Shown here piece after piece: positions 15,304-21,100 of a stretch of 23,136 nt of DNA. Origin of the DNA: a virus; the IMG/VR virus record IMGVR_UViG_3300032677_000165, positions 1 to 23,136 of that record, one strand, 5' to 3'. The position numbers and the translations under genes are program-made. Under the pieces are notes generated by a model, which made no database searches, was not told the DNA's origin, and saw only the letters and a program-made list of their open reading frames with translations. Position 1 is the stretch's first letter; each line of letters starts with the position of its first letter.

Positions 15304-15609
15304 TTAATCCTTACCAGTATCAACCGGGACACGTGGATTGGTCTTTACCGGATCCCGATCCATATCGTCGTCATGAAATTTACGTCCGCGCTCCGCAGCA
15401 CCATAACCACGCATTTCGATGTATGGCTTTTTCTTGCCATAAGGCTTTGGGTACCGCCCATAGGTCTTGGTCCCAGTCAGGTCAATATCATCTTCCGGAT
15501 AGCCCTGACCCTTGGTGAACCGAGGGTTCTTCATCGGCTGTTTATACTTCCCAATAGGATCTTTCTCATCCCACCCAAAGTACTTAAAGTCCTGCCAATC
15601 GTTACTCAT
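15304..15609 (-). CDS. Small charged phage protein with MRGxGAA motif
   Basis: 101 aa, highly charged, rich in Lys, Asp, Tyr, Gly and Pro, with little hydrophobic core. Near residues 66-78 it has MRGYGAAERGRKF. The MRGxGAAxxGxxF motif recurs in many short phage proteins next to adaptor genes. I know of no assigned function. It overlaps the preceding gene by 1 nt (TAATG) and is followed 3 nt later by the adaptor GTG. It is probably disordered on its own and may act as a plug, linker or assembly factor; this is inference. Confidence 0.72.
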   Translation of the reverse strand: MSNDWQDFKYFGWDEKDPIGKYKQPMKNPRFTKGQGYPEDDIDLTGTKTYGRYPKPYGKKKPYIEMRGYGAAERGRKFHDDDMDRDPVKTNPRVPVDTGKD

Positions 15610-15764
15610 TACTTGCCCCTTCCACCGCCGTGGCTGCGCTGGTTCATAGCACGGGCCAGATTGCGGCCATGCTGCTTCATCGCCAGCGACGTAACGCCCT
15701 CACCCTTTTTGCCAGCACTGCCAGCGGGGTACGGGGATTTCCCATGTTCTTTCTTGCTAGCCAT
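15609..15764 (-). CDS. Short basic phage protein (51 aa)
   Basis: ATG at 15764 with a good TAGGAG site; TAA at 15609-15611 overlaps the next ATG as TAATG. The product begins MASKKEHGKSPYPAGSAGKK, then GEGVTSLAMKQHGRNLARAM, and ends QRSHGGGRGK. It is strongly basic, His- and Gly-rich at the end, with a probable helix in the middle. The form (KxSPYPAG...GVTSLAMKxxGRNLARAxNQ) is one I associate with short conserved phage proteins in this gene neighbourhood. Nucleic-acid contact would suit the charge, but it is not shown. Confidence 0.78.
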   Translation of the reverse strand: MASKKEHGKSPYPAGSAGKKGEGVTSLAMKQHGRNLARAMNQRSHGGGRGK

Positions 15765-15773
15765 CTAAATCTC

Positions 15774-16148
15774 CTAAGTTACGGTAACCGTACCGATAAC
15801 ACCTTTGGCACGTAAATCATTAGGTGTATTCGGCAGGAACGACGTATTCATTCCGACTGGATTCCACCCATACTGTATAATCCGACTACCGCCGTCCCCG
15901 CCTACCGAACCTGTACCAACATAATAGCTCAGATCAGGGCGCGGCTCTCGTACAGCCTGCGGGTCATTAACCGGATAAAGCCCCAACTGCAACTGCGGCT
16001 GATCCGGCTCCCAGCATTCAGGACAAACTTTTATGCTTACATTCTTGGTTTTGATAACCAAGTTTTTAAGTTGGGTTAGTTTGTACCTGAACCCGCAGCG
16101 ATCACATTCTGCAATCGCATTTTTGCCAGATGCAAACCTGCTAGGCAC
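15774..16148 (-). CDS. Zinc-ribbon phage protein in the connector region
   Basis: 124 aa from a GTG start (16146-16148, AGGTGA upstream). The N-terminal half has a four-cysteine zinc ribbon: CDRC at 15-18 and CPEC at 42-45, with the core sequence ECDRCGFRYKLTQLKNLVIK and a typical follow-on WEPDQPQLQLGLYPVNDPQA. The C-terminal half is Gly/Asn-rich and beta-like, ending TVTVT. Proteins of this exact form occur repeatedly in phage structural operons near adaptor genes, with no assigned function. A ribbon with such a tail could be a structural joint rather than a DNA-binding regulator, since it lies deep in a late operon. It is coupled to the first adaptor-like gene (3-nt gap). Confidence 0.8.
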   Translation of the reverse strand: MPSRFASGKNAIAECDRCGFRYKLTQLKNLVIKTKNVSIKVCPECWEPDQPQLQLGLYPVNDPQAVREPRPDLSYYVGTGSVGGDGGSRIIQYGWNPVGMNTSFLPNTPNDLRAKGVIGTVTVT

Positions 16149-16151
16149 GAA

Positions 16152-16889
16152 TCACCTATAGCCTATGAAAGTCTCTCGTGGCACAAATCGGATAGCAGCT
16201 TTTTCACGATCTTCATCTGCCGCTCGCTGCCAATCTTCTTCGTATGCAGCTTTAAGCACTGGCATCCGAACATCCGCGCCGGGAATTTTCATAGATAAAT
16301 AATAGGCCAAACCAGATATCAACGCAGGCCACATACGAAACGGTACGTCCTGCGCGTTAATTCCCGTGCCAGCATCCTGCATACGCCGCAAACGCGTATA
16401 AACAAATGTGTACGTCGTGCTGTTATCCGGGGGGGGCCATACCGTAATAGTCGGGGCCGAAACTGCGCTTGTCTGGGAATTAGTCTGACCACTTAGTCGG
16501 TTGATCCAAACCTGAATAGGGCGACCTGTCGCGTTCTTATTAGGAATAGACAGATACGTAGAACTGGAAATACGGGTGATATTGATATCTTGCTGAGTAG
16601 TACCAGAGCCGGTACGGACTACATGATCAAGTAGATCAACAGTATCCAAAGGAAGTGTGTACGTAGCCGTAGCGTTGCTAAGCGTGATAGTCCCCGTATC
16701 CAACGTCCAGAGATTGATACCCCGGTTTGCCCATTCCATGAGCAATAGATTAAGACTACGTATAGCCGTGCGTAGATCGTAACCAGACCTAACTTCAGCC
16801 CCACAACGCTCAAACGCTTCTTCCACAATCTCATTAAGATCAGGAAGAAATGATGTAGTGCCCGTTGTTTGGCCTAGTGCGGATGTCAT
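16152..16889 (-). CDS. Head-tail adaptor-like protein (P22 gp4/T7 gp11-type role inferred)
   Basis: 245 aa. The helical opening includes DLNEIVEEAFERCGAEVRSG (17-36) and DLRTAIRSLNLLLMEWANRG (38-57), and LWTLDTGTITLSN begins a beta domain at 60. It ends with a helical C-terminus (PALISGLAYYLSMKIPG and EEDWQRAADEDREKAAIRFV). The pattern of an N-terminal helical bundle, beta insert and C-terminal helix is that of ring adaptors that join the portal to the tail in short-tailed phages. I recall this family as an adaptor/tail accessory group, but which model phage protein is closest needs profile comparison. It abuts the preceding stop exactly (TAA|ATG). Confidence 0.78.
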   Translation of the reverse strand: MTSALGQTTGTTSFLPDLNEIVEEAFERCGAEVRSGYDLRTAIRSLNLLLMEWANRGINLWTLDTGTITLSNATATYTLPLDTVDLLDHVVRTGSGTTQQDINITRISSSTYLSIPNKNATGRPIQVWINRLSGQTNSQTSAVSAPTITVWPPPDNSTTYTFVYTRLRRMQDAGTGINAQDVPFRMWPALISGLAYYLSMKIPGADVRMPVLKAAYEEDWQRAADEDREKAAIRFVPRETFIGYR

Positions 16890-17042
16890 TTACTTTCTCT
16901 TGGCGGTCTTAGCGCTTTTACGAAAAGCCTCAGCCGTGGGTGCGCCTTTTGCCCCGGGCTTACGCATTTTTTCCCCGGATCCAGCAGCAATACGAACCTG
17001 CTTCCGGTGGATATTTTCATAAAGTCCGGGTTTTTTAGCCAT
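16890..17042 (-). CDS. Short basic phage protein (50 aa)
   Basis: ATG at 17042, overlapping the preceding stop as TAATG; TAA at 16890-16892 abuts the next ATG. The product begins MAKKPGLYENIHRKQVRIAA, then GSGEKMRKPGAKGAPTAEAF, and ends RKSAKTAKRK. The KxGLYxNIHxKRxRIxxGSGEKMRKPGxKGAPTxxAF pattern is one of the most recurrent short proteins in phage structural operons that I know. Its function is not assigned. Very high Lys/Arg content and no hydrophobic core suggest an extended basic peptide bound to nucleic acid or to an acidic virion surface. Confidence 0.85.
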   Translation of the reverse strand: MAKKPGLYENIHRKQVRIAAGSGEKMRKPGAKGAPTAEAFRKSAKTAKRK

Positions 17043-17383
17043 TAGCAATTCCATGCCCGCAAGGACTTGTTGATCCGACTGTTTGGATCGCTAGCCGTTT
17101 TCTTACTTGTCAGCTTACGCTTCATACCAGACATTCTCGCGCAAAAAGAATCCCTACGCGAACCACCTTCTGGCTGTGGGCGCTTCAGGTTCATACCCTG
17201 CGCTTTAGCCGAAGCTCTACCTTTGGCATTTAGCCCGCCAGCGGGGTTTTTGCCTTCTTTACGCTGCCAAGCCGGGGATCCTCCCGACTTAAACATCTTC
17301 ACGGGCACATGAGCATCTTTCCGCTGGATTTTATGCGGAACTTTACTAGGGCTAACAGCACCCATGCCCCGTGAAGGCATCAT
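17042..17383 (-). CDS. Basic phage protein, DUF6321-like
   Basis: 113 aa. The conserved core is PAWQRKEGKNPAGGLNAKGR (37-56), then RRDSFCARMSGMKRK (76-90), and DPNSRINKSLRAWNC at the end. This order (WQRxEGKNPxGGLNxKGRxS ... RRxSFCARMxGM ... SRINKSLRxW) is that of a small phage family I recall as DUF6321; the number is from memory. The protein is very basic. Two ATG codons stand in tandem (17381-17383 and 17378-17380), so the true start may be one codon later. It begins 3 nt after the His-rich gene and overlaps the next by 1 nt. Confidence 0.82.
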   Translation of the reverse strand: MMPSRGMGAVSPSKVPHKIQRKDAHVPVKMFKSGGSPAWQRKEGKNPAGGLNAKGRASAKAQGMNLKRPQPEGGSRRDSFCARMSGMKRKLTSKKTASDPNSRINKSLRAWNC

Positions 17384-17386
17384 GGC

Positions 17387-17581
17387 TTACTTTCCGTGAA
17401 AGTGCTTACGGATATGCTCATGATGAGGCATATGCGAATCCACATGACCACCATGCTTGTGGTGATGCACAAACGGCGTCTCATGCTCGTGATGATGCTT
17501 TGGAGAATGCCCATCCTCATGAGATACACGGTGCTTACCATGCGACTTGTGACTGCCATGTTCCGAATGATGCTTAGCCAT
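17387..17581 (-). CDS. Extremely histidine-rich small protein
   Basis: 64 aa, of which I count 23 His (about 36 percent), with Lys, Gly, Ser, Glu and Asp making up most of the rest. It begins MAKHHSEHGSHKSHGKH and includes SPKHHHEHETPFVHHHKHGG (27-46) and ends EHIRKHFHGK. A good AGGAG site precedes the ATG. The composition is unlike any ordinary fold. Binding of Zn, Ni or Cu ions, or a pH-dependent charge switch, are the natural suggestions. KHGGHV at 42-47 is shared with the 268-aa protein. The competing frame here gives a Met/Arg/Ser-rich product without ribosome-site support. No family recognised. Confidence 0.75.
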   Translation of the reverse strand: MAKHHSEHGSHKSHGKHRVSHEDGHSPKHHHEHETPFVHHHKHGGHVDSHMPHHEHIRKHFHGK

Positions 17582-17595
17582 TTCAAATCTCCTGA

Positions 17596-18195
17596 TTAAC
17601 GATTAATGCCGCGAGTACGGCCCTTGATTTCACAACCGCTGCCACGGATAGACCCGCCACCCGCGTATTTTTTAACTTTGCCGCCATGTGCTTTCTTGTG
17701 CATAGGCTTATGCTCAGCATTAGGCATAGTAGCGCTTACCTGCTTGGAAGACTTATGTGGTACAGCTTTGTCCTCCTTTTTAGCACTAAGACTCCCACGC
17801 TTCATGTTTTTCGCATGCTTTTTAGGAGCTACTTTACCGCCCTTCTTCATAGCAGCCATAGCCGTAGGCATATACCCTATAGGCGCCCCAGAAGGAGCCG
17901 GATTCTGTGTCGGAGGAGCGCCTTGAGGTGCAGTAATAGATCCTTGAGAAGATTCAGGCATCATACGACCCAAGGGCTGATTAGGGTCCGGTGCAAACAT
18001 CGGTACTCCGGGCGGTACGTTTTGCGTAGATCCCGGAAGCTGATTTTGAGATGGAGACAGCGTCTGAAGCCGGGAATTACCCGGCATAAAGTTAGTTGGA
18101 TTCTGCATCGGAAGCCGACCGCCCCGTTGAGGCATCCCTTGCTGATTCCTAAAAGGCATATTACCTAGCCTCTTCATCAAATTCTGGCCGTCCAT
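17596..18195 (-). CDS. Gln/Pro-rich then Lys-rich protein with conserved basic C-terminus
   Basis: 199 aa. The first half (1-108) is rich in Gln, Pro, Asn and Met with no visible fold. From 113 it is Lys-rich: MAAMKKGGKVAPKKHAKNMK, then HKKAHGGKVKKYAGGGSIRG (168-187), and a final GCEIKGRTRGINR. The ending (YAxGGxxRGxGCExKGRTxG) is recurrent at the C-termini of phage proteins of this neighbourhood and is probably the functional part. The gene abuts the previous stop exactly (TAA|ATG). Likely disordered and possibly in the capsid interior; the function is unknown. Confidence 0.78.
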   Translation of the reverse strand: MDGQNLMKRLGNMPFRNQQGMPQRGGRLPMQNPTNFMPGNSRLQTLSPSQNQLPGSTQNVPPGVPMFAPDPNQPLGRMMPESSQGSITAPQGAPPTQNPAPSGAPIGYMPTAMAAMKKGGKVAPKKHAKNMKRGSLSAKKEDKAVPHKSSKQVSATMPNAEHKPMHKKAHGGKVKKYAGGGSIRGSGCEIKGRTRGINR

Positions 18196-19002
18196 TTAAC
18201 GTACCTTGCCCTTGGTATGCCCCTTCTTAGCAGCGCCATCACGCCCCTTGCTCGGTCCAATCATATGCTCCGGACCCGGAGTAGTCGGCTCGCCCGGACC
18301 CACATGCCCGCCAGTGTAATAGTGGTGATGAGAGTGGTGATGAATACCACCATGACCATGATGCACATGACCACCATGCTTCATACCGGGAGGAGCGCCA
18401 CCCATCGGAGGAGCGCCACCCATCGGAGGAGCGCCACCCATCGGAGGAGCGCCACCCATCGGAGGAGCACCAGCACCGCCCATTAGCGCAGCGAGAGCAG
18501 CGGGGTTAACAGGAGCGCGACGAGGAGCCATGCGACCAGCAGCTTTACGAGGAGCGCCCAGACCGCCACGAGCCATGTGCTTGCTGTGGTGCTTAACATG
18601 CCCGCCCTTCTTCATGCCGTAGCCTTTCAGGTGCGTATCACCTTCAAGTCCTGCCTTTTTGCTATGCGGGGGCTTACGACCGCCTTTTTCGTCATCTTTC
18701 ATGCCAAAACCGGTCTCTGCAGTCTCGATTTTTCCGCCGCGCTTGTATCCCATCTCTTTATGCTCTTTACGCTCATGCTCCATCACTTTTTTAGGAGCGT
18801 GACCACGCTTCAACGCCTTCATTTCGGCGTCAGCCATTGCCTTAGATTCTTTCATTTCGCCACCTTTGTTGAATTTCTTGCCTTTATCGGCTTCAGAGAA
18901 GTCTTTACCAACAGATTGAGGGATCCCAACCTTCCGTGCAAAAGTTGGGTTATGGGCAACCGCTGCCATAAGACGGTGCTGTTTGGAACTACTACTTGGC
19001 AC
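18196..19002 (-). CDS. Basic His/Gly/Pro-rich protein with tandem APPMGG repeats
   Basis: 268 aa from a GTG start (19000-19002, GGGGAAG upstream), overlapping the preceding gene by 11 nt. Residues 1-45 match a recurrent phage N-terminus (SSSKQHRLMAAVAHNPTFAR, then KVGIPQSVGKDFSEADKGKK), loosely similar to DUF3008-type starts. The middle is a Lys-rich, charged region (50-165). Residues 179-204 are APPMGG hexamers. Residues 208-246 are very His-rich (KHGGHVHHGHGGIHHHSHHH), and the tail is basic. GGK/GGH motifs are at 89-92, 133-136, 210-213 and 231-234. It looks disordered and cationic. No enzyme motif. Role unknown; virion association is suggested by the neighbours. Confidence 0.8.
   Translation of the reverse strand: MPSSSSKQHRLMAAVAHNPTFARKVGIPQSVGKDFSEADKGKKFNKGGEMKESKAMADAEMKALKRGHAPKKVMEHERKEHKEMGYKRGGKIETAETGFGMKDDEKGGRKPPHSKKAGLEGDTHLKGYGMKKGGHVKHHSKHMARGGLGAPRKAAGRMAPRRAPVNPAALAALMGGAGAPPMGGAPPMGGAPPMGGAPPMGGAPPGMKHGGHVHHGHGGIHHHSHHHYYTGGHVGPGEPTTPGPEHMIGPSKGRDGAAKKGHTKGKVR
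18389..18460 (-). repeat. Four perfect 18-bp tandem repeats plus a degenerate fifth
   Basis: Identical units at 18389-18406, 18407-18424, 18425-18442 and 18443-18460 (ggaggagcgccacccatc on the plus strand). Each encodes one Ala-Pro-Pro-Met-Gly-Gly hexamer. The fifth unit from 18461 has changed bases. Perfect identity suggests recent slippage expansion, so copy number may vary between related phages. Confidence 0.93.
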
Positions 19003-19183
19003 CGTGCATCTTCCCCAACGTCTGCGCCAAACGCGCCCTCTGACCCAGTTTCCCCGGTTTCGATGCGGCCTTGGCTAACGTCTTGGCCGGGATTTTTTCG
19101 CCTTTGGGCACTTTTAGCTGCTCATGCAATGCTCCGGGCTTTTTAATAGCCCCGGCAATCCAGTTTTTCTTTTTACTAGCCAT
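18992..19183 (-). CDS. Small basic conserved phage protein (63 aa)
   Basis: 63 aa, about a quarter Lys. It begins ASKKKNWIAGAIKKPGALHE, followed by QLKVPKGEKIPAKTLAKAAS, and ends RARLAQTLGKMHGAK. The NWIxxAIKKPGALHxxLxVPxGxKIPAxxLxxAA pattern is strongly conserved among phage structural operons I have seen, with no firm function. The predicted shape is short helices with all-positive faces, which suits contact with DNA or an acidic portal or capsid surface. Its 3' end overlaps the next gene (GTG start) by 11 nt, and it begins 2 nt after the previous stop. Confidence 0.85.
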   Translation of the reverse strand: MASKKKNWIAGAIKKPGALHEQLKVPKGEKIPAKTLAKAASKPGKLGQRARLAQTLGKMHGAK

Positions 19184-19185
19184 TA

Positions 19186-19947
19186 TTAACCCGCCTTAAT
19201 TACGAATGCCTGAAGCTGCCAAGACGCGCTAGGCGTCGCAGTAGTAGTGCAATTTACCGTCACCGTAGTGGAAGTGGTAGTAGCTACAATCCCAAGTATC
19301 GCCTGTCCAGACAATGAGCTATACAACGTAGGCTGTGCAGAAGACAATACCGTAGCCGTGGGAGAAGAAATAGTACCCAGAGCGTTATTCAAATCTATAA
19401 AGCCCGCCACGACGCAAACGTAATCCCCTACCGCCGTAGTTACCGTTACAGAACCAGAAACCGTTCCCGAAGTAGTCTTGGTACCTTGCGCGGTAACAGC
19501 GGTACCGAACGGAGTTGTTTGGCTGACCCCTGTAAAATACGCACCCGTTACTGATACTTCATCTGGCGCGGTGCTTGCGTAGTTATAGTGAAGATTAGCT
19601 GTTGTTGCTGGGGTAGGAGGAGAAAGTACGTACCAAGAAGCTAATTTAAGACGGGTATTGTCGCTAATAATATAGCTACCATTCTGAGTATAGACTGATG
19701 TACCTCCGCCAATCTGCTGAATAAAACCAGAACCAGTAGTGGCGGTCAGATTAGCCGCAGCGGCTCCAAATAACCCACCAGAAACAAGAGCCAGATGAGT
19801 GCCCGTAGGTGGGGTATATGTAGCCGATACAGCGCCAGCCGCAAAACCAAAATCGCCTGTAACCCCATAAGCAAAGCTTACAGTGGGTGTACCGGCAGCA
19901 GCCGCTGCACGGTAGCTTGGTAGGCTATTACCAAACCCGAATGGCAT
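19186..19947 (-). CDS. Beta-rich phage structural protein
   Basis: 253 aa, rich in Ala, Thr, Ser and Val with few charges. It begins PFGFGNSLPSYRAAAAAGTP, then alternating strand-like segments such as GTHLALVSGGLFGAAAANL, ADEV-type loops, and a late TTTSTTVTVNCTTTATPSAS run, ending LQAFVIKAG. There is no membrane segment. It starts one base after the 88-aa gene stop (TAA A ATG), so is coupled to it. The composition suits a virion surface or decoration protein. I do not recognise a specific family. Confidence 0.7.
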   Translation of the reverse strand: MPFGFGNSLPSYRAAAAAGTPTVSFAYGVTGDFGFAAGAVSATYTPPTGTHLALVSGGLFGAAAANLTATTGSGFIQQIGGGTSVYTQNGSYIISDNTRLKLASWYVLSPPTPATTANLHYNYASTAPDEVSVTGAYFTGVSQTTPFGTAVTAQGTKTTSGTVSGSVTVTTAVGDYVCVVAGFIDLNNALGTISSPTATVLSSAQPTLYSSLSGQAILGIVATTTSTTVTVNCTTTATPSASWQLQAFVIKAG

Positions 19948-19948
19948 T

Positions 19949-20215
19949 TTAGTAAATCGCTACCAAGTTAGTTGCGGTAGTGGAAGTTGCCCATACCCGC
20001 ACGACCTGAATCGGAAGGATAGACCCTGCCGTCAACCCCTGAAATACAACCTGATCCCCCGTAGGAGTCGTGACCTGAATATTGCCTGCGCCGCCCACAT
20101 ATATAACAGACGTATATGCCAAGTTAGCCGTGTCGCTAGGCGTCACAGCTTTAGCACCAGCCGGATACATCGGGAAGGTCGGGCTAGGATTAGTCTTACC
20201 TAAAATCTGCGCCAT
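19949..20215 (-). CDS. Small conserved phage virion protein (88 aa)
   Basis: 88 aa. The core is recognisable: AVTPSDTANLAYTSVIYVGG (23-42), AGNIQVTTPTGDQVVFQGL (43-61), then SILPIQVVRVWATSTTATNL and a final VAIY. Proteins with the PxDTxNLxxxxxxIYVGxxGxxxVxTxxGxxVxFxxxxxGxxLPxxVxRVxAT order are common in phage head modules, one compact beta domain long. They are generally taken to be virion decoration or head accessory proteins. GAGG precedes the ATG. A strong hairpin separates this gene from the one before, which may lower its expression compared with the 236-aa protein. Confidence 0.8.
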   Translation of the reverse strand: MAQILGKTNPSPTFPMYPAGAKAVTPSDTANLAYTSVIYVGGAGNIQVTTPTGDQVVFQGLTAGSILPIQVVRVWATSTTATNLVAIY

Positions 20216-20233
20216 TATCTCACCCTCAATTAA

Positions 20234-20258
20234 GCAGGGCTGGGGTTACCAGCCCTGC
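20234..20258 (-). terminator. Hairpin between the 236-aa and 88-aa genes, terminator-like
   Basis: A perfect 10-bp inverted repeat with a 5-nt loop: gcagggctgg, loop, ccagccctgc. On the minus (coding) strand it lies just after the 236-aa stop and is followed by TTAATTG, a poor T-run. The stem is very GC-rich. It may be a weak or factor-dependent terminator, an RNA-processing site, or a block to 3' decay. Confidence 0.6.
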
Positions 20259-20271
20259 CAGTATCCAGCTA

Positions 20272-20982
20272 TTAGTACGTAGCAACCGGCGGGTTGGCAA
20301 TCGGGCTAGTCGGCGTCTGCGGGTACCACGAACCGTCCGGGTTACGAACGGCATAACTAACCATAAACCCAATCGATCCGCCAGAAATCGCGGGAGTAGT
20401 ACCGCCAGTAAACGTAAATACAAGCTGAAGCAGGGTATCTGTCGGACCCGTATTAGTAATCGCGCTGACGTTGCTCGACGCAACAATCGGGTTAGTCGAA
20501 GCAATCGCAGTGGTCGTACTTCCAAGAGCGTAGTTACCCGCCGTAGGAAGAACCGTCGTATTGGCCGAAGAACCAATATTGGCAATATTCTGAGCCGACG
20601 CATACGTCGATCCCGGAGCACCAATCAAGTTAACCGCAATCTGGAACCCCGTGGGGGATCCACTAAAAGACAGTGCTGTGTAAATGTTCAAATCGATATT
20701 GTCGATATATGCGCCTGCCGGGAGCACAATCGGATAATTGACACCAGACGCGGAGTAGGTCGGGATAAAGGTATACGGGAAAGACGCAGCGGGAATCGCC
20801 GTCAGAACCGAGGCAGGGATACTAATAAACTGAAGCGCATCACCGGCTCCGGTATTACGGTAACTGCCGCCAGTACCCGGCTGAAGAAAAGTCGCGCTGG
20901 GGGTAGCCGAAGTGGCAACAACTGGGTTGTTGTTCTTCTGCGTACCAGAAAGGATAGGACCAAGGAAAGTCTGCAAACCCAT
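20272..20982 (-). CDS. Structural protein encoded after the major capsid gene
   Basis: 236 aa. It opens GLQTFLGPILSGTQKNNNPV, then a beta-rich body with GDALQFISIPASVLTAIPAA, LPAGAYIDNIDLNIYTALSF, FQIAVNLIGAPG, and ends VSYAVRNPDGSWYPQTPTSP. There is no charged cluster or membrane helix. A strong AGGAG site lies 7 nt before the ATG, after the 118-base intergenic region with two inverted repeats. Position directly after the capsid gene suggests a head decoration or minor head protein. I recognise the general style, not the family. Confidence 0.75.
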   Translation of the reverse strand: MGLQTFLGPILSGTQKNNNPVVATSATPSATFLQPGTGGSYRNTGAGDALQFISIPASVLTAIPAASFPYTFIPTYSASGVNYPIVLPAGAYIDNIDLNIYTALSFSGSPTGFQIAVNLIGAPGSTYASAQNIANIGSSANTTVLPTAGNYALGSTTTAIASTNPIVASSNVSAITNTGPTDTLLQLVFTFTGGTTPAISGGSIGFMVSYAVRNPDGSWYPQTPTSPIANPPVATY

Positions 20983-21006
20983 GATAAATCTCCTAATGCA
21001 CTAGTC

Positions 21007-21049
21007 GCTATACAGTTTGTGCAACATCCGCTAGGTCGGTCTGTATAGC
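21007..21049. repeat. 9-bp inverted repeat flanking 25 bases in the post-capsid gap
   Basis: gctatacag at 21007-21015 and its exact reverse complement ctgtatagc at 21041-21049. The long loop makes it a weak hairpin, so a protein-binding operator-like site is equally possible. I found no convincing sigma-70 -35/-10 pair around it. It lies between the post-capsid hairpin and the ribosome site of the 236-aa gene. Confidence 0.6.
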
Positions 21050-21066
21050 TCAAAATCCCTAGAGAA

Positions 21067-21092
21067 AGGGGCTAGGTATTACCCCAGCCCCT
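21067..21092 (-). terminator. Terminator-like hairpin after the major capsid gene
   Basis: A 7-bp perfect inverted repeat (aggggct ... agccct with one more matching base), extendable by two further GC pairs across one mismatch. It begins 8 nt downstream of the capsid stop on the minus strand, and the 3' arm is followed by TTTCTCT. The T-run is short and interrupted, so intrinsic termination would be partial. That could leave the capsid message in excess over the downstream genes. Confidence 0.6.
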
Positions 21093-21100
21093 CATCGCCG

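Noticed and set aside
17380-17599. Met/His-poor frames overlapping the His-rich gene on both strands
   Set aside because: Compositions are odd (Met/Arg-rich) and there is no ribosome site. The His-rich frame has AGGAG and fits the gene spacing.
20983-21066. Possible sigma-70 promoter around TATACA/TATAGC in the post-capsid gap
   Set aside because: No reasonable -35 hexamer is found 16-18 bases upstream of either, so no promoter is called.
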